Of a DNA stretch of 64,000 bases, positions 61,128-64,000 are shown piece by piece. Each line of letters begins with the position of its first letter. Position 1 is the stretch's first letter. The position numbers and the translations under genes were made by a program. Origin of the DNA: Bacillus sp. (in: firmicutes) (lineage in GTDB: Bacteria; Bacillota; Bacilli; Bacillales; Bacillaceae_J). The notes below the pieces were generated by a model. That model saw only the letters and a program-made list of their open reading frames with translations. It was not told where the DNA came from and did not search any database. The stretch spans positions 1-64,000 of the forward strand of contig DUSF01000039.1 of assembly GCA_012842745.1 (NCBI GenBank), written 5' to 3'.

Positions 61128-62558
61128 TCACTTGTCGAATTCTACTAATGGAAAAGAAATATGGAAGCATGTTCCTTCTCCAAGCTTACTTTCAACCTCA
61201 AACTCCCCTTGCATTGCTTTTATAATACTAAATGCTACCATTGTTCCAAGACCGGTGCCCTTTTCCTTTGTTGAATAATATGGTGTTCCTAGTTTTTGAA
61301 TTTGTTCAGCAGACATTCCTTTTCCGCTATCTTTAATTTCCAATAAAACGTTTTCTTCCATTTTCTTTAGCTGAATCGTTAATTGACCGCCTTCTTCCAT
61401 TGCTTCAATGCCGTTTTTGACAATATTAAGCAATGATTGATGAAGTTTTTGTTTTTCACCGAATATTGGCACTTCCCCATCTACCATATTTACTTCAACT
61501 GATATATTGTTCAGCGTTGCATATGGATTTATGACTTGTATAATATATTCAAGCTCTTTGGTCAAATCCAAAATCTCAACATTCTCTATTGATGGCTTTG
61601 CAAATGTTAAATAATCCCCAATAATACGTTCAGCTCGATCAAGCTCATCTAAGCTTAGCCTAATATATTGATTTCTTTGGTCATCTGTTAGGCTATTATC
61701 CTTTAATAATTGTGTAAATCCTCTTGTGACTGTTAATGGATTTCTTACCTCATGGGAAATACTGGCGGCTATTTCGCTAACCGTCTTAAGCTGTGTAAGT
61801 CTATTCATTTCCTCTTGAAATTTTTTCTTCACCGTTAGATTGCGGATAATGACAGAGATTCCAACGATTTCATTTTCTACTGCATCAAATTTTACAGGGG
61901 AAACCGTCAGTGAGCCATTAATAATAGAGTCATTTTTATCAATATGATCAATTTCTAGGTGAATGAGTCGCTCTCCTTCCAACGTTTTCCTGAGGATTTT
62001 TTTCATTTCCTCCATTTGTCCCGATGGTAGGAGCTTGCAGTAGCTTTCGCCAATCATTTCATCTTTCGTATATCCAAAAATCTCTGATGCACCTAAATTC
62101 CAGCTTGATATCTTTCCTTCCATGGATACACCAACGATTGCATCATTTGAAGATTCCATAATTGCATTCAAATATTGTAGCTTTTGCGTTGTTTTCTTAT
62201 GATTATCTATCTCTTTCAGGAGTAATTTATTTATTTTCTTCAATTCGGCAGGGCTAGGTATTAATAACGCTTTCGGAAGAATCCACCAAAACAATATTGC
62301 GGTAGCTGTTGAGATAAAAGCGGTAAGTACTGTTACTACGCCATTAAAACTTTGAACTGTTTTGGTTGGGTTTATTAACTGGATAAGATGCATAAGGTGC
62401 GTGATTCCACAAAACATTACAAACAAAACACAGCAAATAAACACCAATCTGAACTCGGGAATTCTCCGTTTTCTAAAAAAGACCAGCATTGTTATCGGAA
62501 TCGAAAAATAGGCTAGGGCTGTTGCTAAATCAAAATACGATTGTAATTCCTGACTCAT
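61128..62558 (-). CDS. Histidine kinase with ethylene-receptor-like membrane sensor
   Basis: 476-aa kinase. The first ~125 residues form three membrane helices resembling the ETR1 ethylene-binding domain: YFDLATALAYFSIPITMLVF (with the Asp), FCGITHLMHLIQL carrying the Cys-x3-His copper-ligand pattern, and VLTAFISTATAILFW. Then PAS (about 155-270, GKISSWNLGASEIFGYTKDE), HisKA with SHEVRNPLTVTRGF and HATPase (NIVKNGIEAM, DSGKGMS, GTGLGTMV). Start 62558 has AGGAG 8 bases upstream; the longer frame lacks one. No response regulator adjacent. Confidence 0.82.
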   Translation of the reverse strand: MSQELQSYFDLATALAYFSIPITMLVFFRKRRIPEFRLVFICCVLFVMFCGITHLMHLIQLINPTKTVQSFNGVVTVLTAFISTATAILFWWILPKALLIPSPAELKKINKLLLKEIDNHKKTTQKLQYLNAIMESSNDAIVGVSMEGKISSWNLGASEIFGYTKDEMIGESYCKLLPSGQMEEMKKILRKTLEGERLIHLEIDHIDKNDSIINGSLTVSPVKFDAVENEIVGISVIIRNLTVKKKFQEEMNRLTQLKTVSEIAASISHEVRNPLTVTRGFTQLLKDNSLTDDQRNQYIRLSLDELDRAERIIGDYLTFAKPSIENVEILDLTKELEYIIQVINPYATLNNISVEVNMVDGEVPIFGEKQKLHQSLLNIVKNGIEAMEEGGQLTIQLKKMEENVLLEIKDSGKGMSAEQIQKLGTPYYSTKEKGTGLGTMVAFSIIKAMQGEFEVESKLGEGTCFHISFPLVEFDK

Positions 62559-62914
62559 CTTAATTCTCCTTATATATTCATAATAGTAATTGCTAAATCT
62601 GCTACTATATAGTTCTGCACAGCTGTTCACTTTCAGACCCATCTTTCGGATAGGGGGTGAAATGAAAATGAACACTCCATAGTGTTTATTTAATAGAAAA
62701 AAATTTTAAACAATAAGACTTATTATCTTATATTTTTTGTTTATTTACAATATTCAGTCTCCGTAATATTATTAATTTTCCAGTAACAACCAATAAAAGG
62801 GTGCTTTAATAGAAAAGCTAATGTATGTTTCCAATGTTGACCAAAGGCTGAATTTGTTATAGGATAAATTCATGAATTGCTTATTGTTGATTCTGCCTTT
62901 TTTTCACAAAAATT

Positions 62915-63075
62915 GAATAAAAGTAATAGGTGCCCTTCGGGGAGAATAGGGAATGAAGTGAAAATCTTCAGCGGTCCCACCACTGTAATGGGGAGTTTCA
63001 TAGAATACGTCACTGGATTATTTCTGGGAAGGCCTATTGAAATGATAATCCTAAGTCAGGAGACCTGCCTATTTA
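62915..63075 (+). promoter_or_regulatory. Cobalamin (B12) riboswitch
   Basis: Characteristic blocks in order: GGTGCCCTTCGGGGAGAATA, GGGAATGAAGTGAAAATCTT, CAGCGGTCCCACCACTGTAA, GTCACTGG, TGGGAAGGC and the highly conserved CCTAAGTCAGGAGACCTGCC. It precedes cobT with a terminator between, so B12 binding should switch off transcription. Confidence 0.92.
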
Positions 63076-63097
63076 CTTTCGTATTTATAGATGATGG

Positions 63098-63155
63098 AAA
63101 AGTCTGTAGTTTATTTGCTGTTTGAATAAACTATAGGCTTTTCTTTTTTATTAAA
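63098..63155 (+). terminator. Riboswitch-controlled terminator
   Basis: AAAAGTCTGTAGTTTATT and AATAAACTATAGGCTTTT arms around GCTGTTTG, followed by CTTTTTT. It is positioned as the expression platform between riboswitch and cobT. Confidence 0.75.
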
Positions 63156-63187
63156 AATTAAAACTATTAAAAGGAGAGAAAAGTGAA

Positions 63188-64000
63188 ATGAATTTATTAC
63201 AACAAATGATTGAAAAAATTGAGGGATTAGATCGGGAAGTGGTCGTAAAAGCACGAGAAAGAGTGGACAATCTTATTAAGCCACCTACTAGTTTAGGACG
63301 GCTAGAGGAATTGGCAATCCAATTGGCGGGGATCTCGAAGAATCTTAAGCCTGTTGTTAATCGAAAGGCGATTATTGTAATGGCTGCCGACCATGGTGTT
63401 TATGATGAGGGGATTACTTGTAATCCTCAAGCGGTAACTTTTGCGCAAACTTTGAACTTTCCAAAAGGATTAACAGGAGTTTGTGCAATTGGTAGGGTAA
63501 CCGAATCAAAGATTGTAACGGTAGACATCGGTGTAAAAGGGGTTATCCCGAGTGACGCTGGGGTTATCGATAGAAAAATAAAGCATGGTACAGACAATAT
63601 AGCGAAGGGACCTGCAATGAGTAGAGAGGAAGCAATAAGGTCGTTAGAGGTGGGTATAGGGATTGCTACCGAGGAAATTAACAGTGGTATTCATTTACTA
63701 GGTACTGGGGAAATGGGAATTTGTAATACAACTCCGAGCACAGCAATTTTATCGGTATTAGGGAATTATGATCCAACAGAAATTACCGGAAGAGGAGCAG
63801 GGCTAAGTGGAGGTGGATTGGCTCGCAAGATTGAAGTTATTAAAAAAGCAATCGAGATTAATAAGCCAAATCGTGCTGACGGGATAGATGTGCTTGCGAA
63901 AGTTGGCGGATTGGAAATTGGAGGTATGGCTGGAGTAATGATAGGGGCAGCTGCACATCGGGTACCTGTTGTTATTGATGGCTATATTTCAACGGTGGCG
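63188..64000 (+). CDS. cobT: Nicotinate-nucleotide--dimethylbenzimidazole phosphoribosyltransferase (3' end beyond window)
   Basis: 271 codons open to the window edge. CobT makes alpha-ribazole phosphate for the lower ligand of cobalamin. Visible: KPPTSLGRLEELAIQLAGI near residue 35, VMAADHGVYDEGI near 65, and GTGEMGICNTTPSTA around 178-192, all CobT signatures, then GRGAGLSGGGLARKI. AAAGGAG is upstream of ATG 63188. Control by the preceding B12 riboswitch fits feedback regulation of cobalamin assembly or salvage. Confidence 0.93.
   Translation, partial: MNLLQQMIEKIEGLDREVVVKARERVDNLIKPPTSLGRLEELAIQLAGISKNLKPVVNRKAIIVMAADHGVYDEGITCNPQAVTFAQTLNFPKGLTGVCAIGRVTESKIVTVDIGVKGVIPSDAGVIDRKIKHGTDNIAKGPAMSREEAIRSLEVGIGIATEEINSGIHLLGTGEMGICNTTPSTAILSVLGNYDPTEITGRGAGLSGGGLARKIEVIKKAIEINKPNRADGIDVLAKVGGLEIGGMAGVMIGAAAHRVPVVIDGYISTVA

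Noticed and set aside
62877-63125. 82-codon ORF over the B12 riboswitch
   Set aside because: Coincides with the conserved riboswitch blocks and terminator; no ribosome site.

Overview
The window reads as chromosome of a low-GC, spore-former-type Bacillota, most likely a Bacillaceae. The evidence is a tRNA block with B. subtilis-like tRNAs, the sigW-rsiW / cdaA-cdaR-glmM arrangement, a glmS-type ribozyme, a VmlR-type ABC-F gene with its attenuator, and AGGAGG-type ribosome binding sites throughout. A nirK plus nosDLYF block suggests a denitrifying lineage (Schinkia/Bacillus azotoformans-like is only a guess). Coding density is high but interrupted by many gene relics.

Layout. 1-656: end of a tRNA operon (Asn, Thr, Glu, Thr, Tyr, Gly, Ala). 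0.8-8 kb: conserved core with arginase, SigW/RsiW, the c-di-AMP synthase operon cdaA-cdaR-glmM, then a complete glmS ribozyme whose downstream gene is nagB (glucosamine-6-phosphate deaminase family) instead of glmS. 8-13 kb: PNPOx/NimA-like gene, MocR regulator, DedA protein, and relics of a BenE transporter, a chemoreceptor, an arsC/acr3 operon and an IS3 transposase. 13.7-17.4 kb: operon of a GAF/PAS histidine kinase, a ThDP-dependent enzyme and a CMD-family protein. 17.4-22.7 kb: an ECF sigma/anti-sigma pair, MarR/SRPBCC pair with a repeated operator, a lipoprotein and a damaged DUF1835 gene. 22.8-31 kb: defence island with type I restriction-modification (hsdR-hsdM-hsdS) and a SIR2-domain protein. 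31-38 kb: decayed XRE/ImmA gene, MFS/LysR divergon, TetR-regulated SMR pair, prophage-like repressor/Cro switch. 38.4-46 kb: soluble globin-like/CZB chemoreceptor, then nirK-nosD-nosL-nosY-nosF. 46-49.4 kb: helicase and ABC-F relics, vmlR with a readable attenuator, a VOC protein. 49.5-57.3 kb: Tn3 and resolvase relics flank a split-sigma (SigO/RsoA-like) plus YvrJ module and three signal-peptide-less peptidoglycan hydrolases with two lipoproteins. 57.4-64 kb: CBO0543 membrane protein, Uma2 nuclease, a second ECF/anti-sigma operon, a histidine kinase with an ethylene-receptor-like membrane domain, and a cobalamin riboswitch ahead of cobT (cut by the window end).

The two most notable points are: (1) the glmS ribozyme feeding nagB, which would put a GlcN6P-consuming or -producing isomerase/deaminase under GlcN6P-triggered self-cleavage; and (2) the 50-57 kb region, where an identical promoter-like arrangement (TTGTA, 19 bp, CTTTATA or a close variant) lies ahead of the SigO-like operon, an M23 endopeptidase, a SleB-type hydrolase and a small ORF. 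This suggests a dedicated, alternative-sigma-controlled lysis or wall-hydrolase regulon.

All functional calls come from reading motifs by eye; no database search was run.
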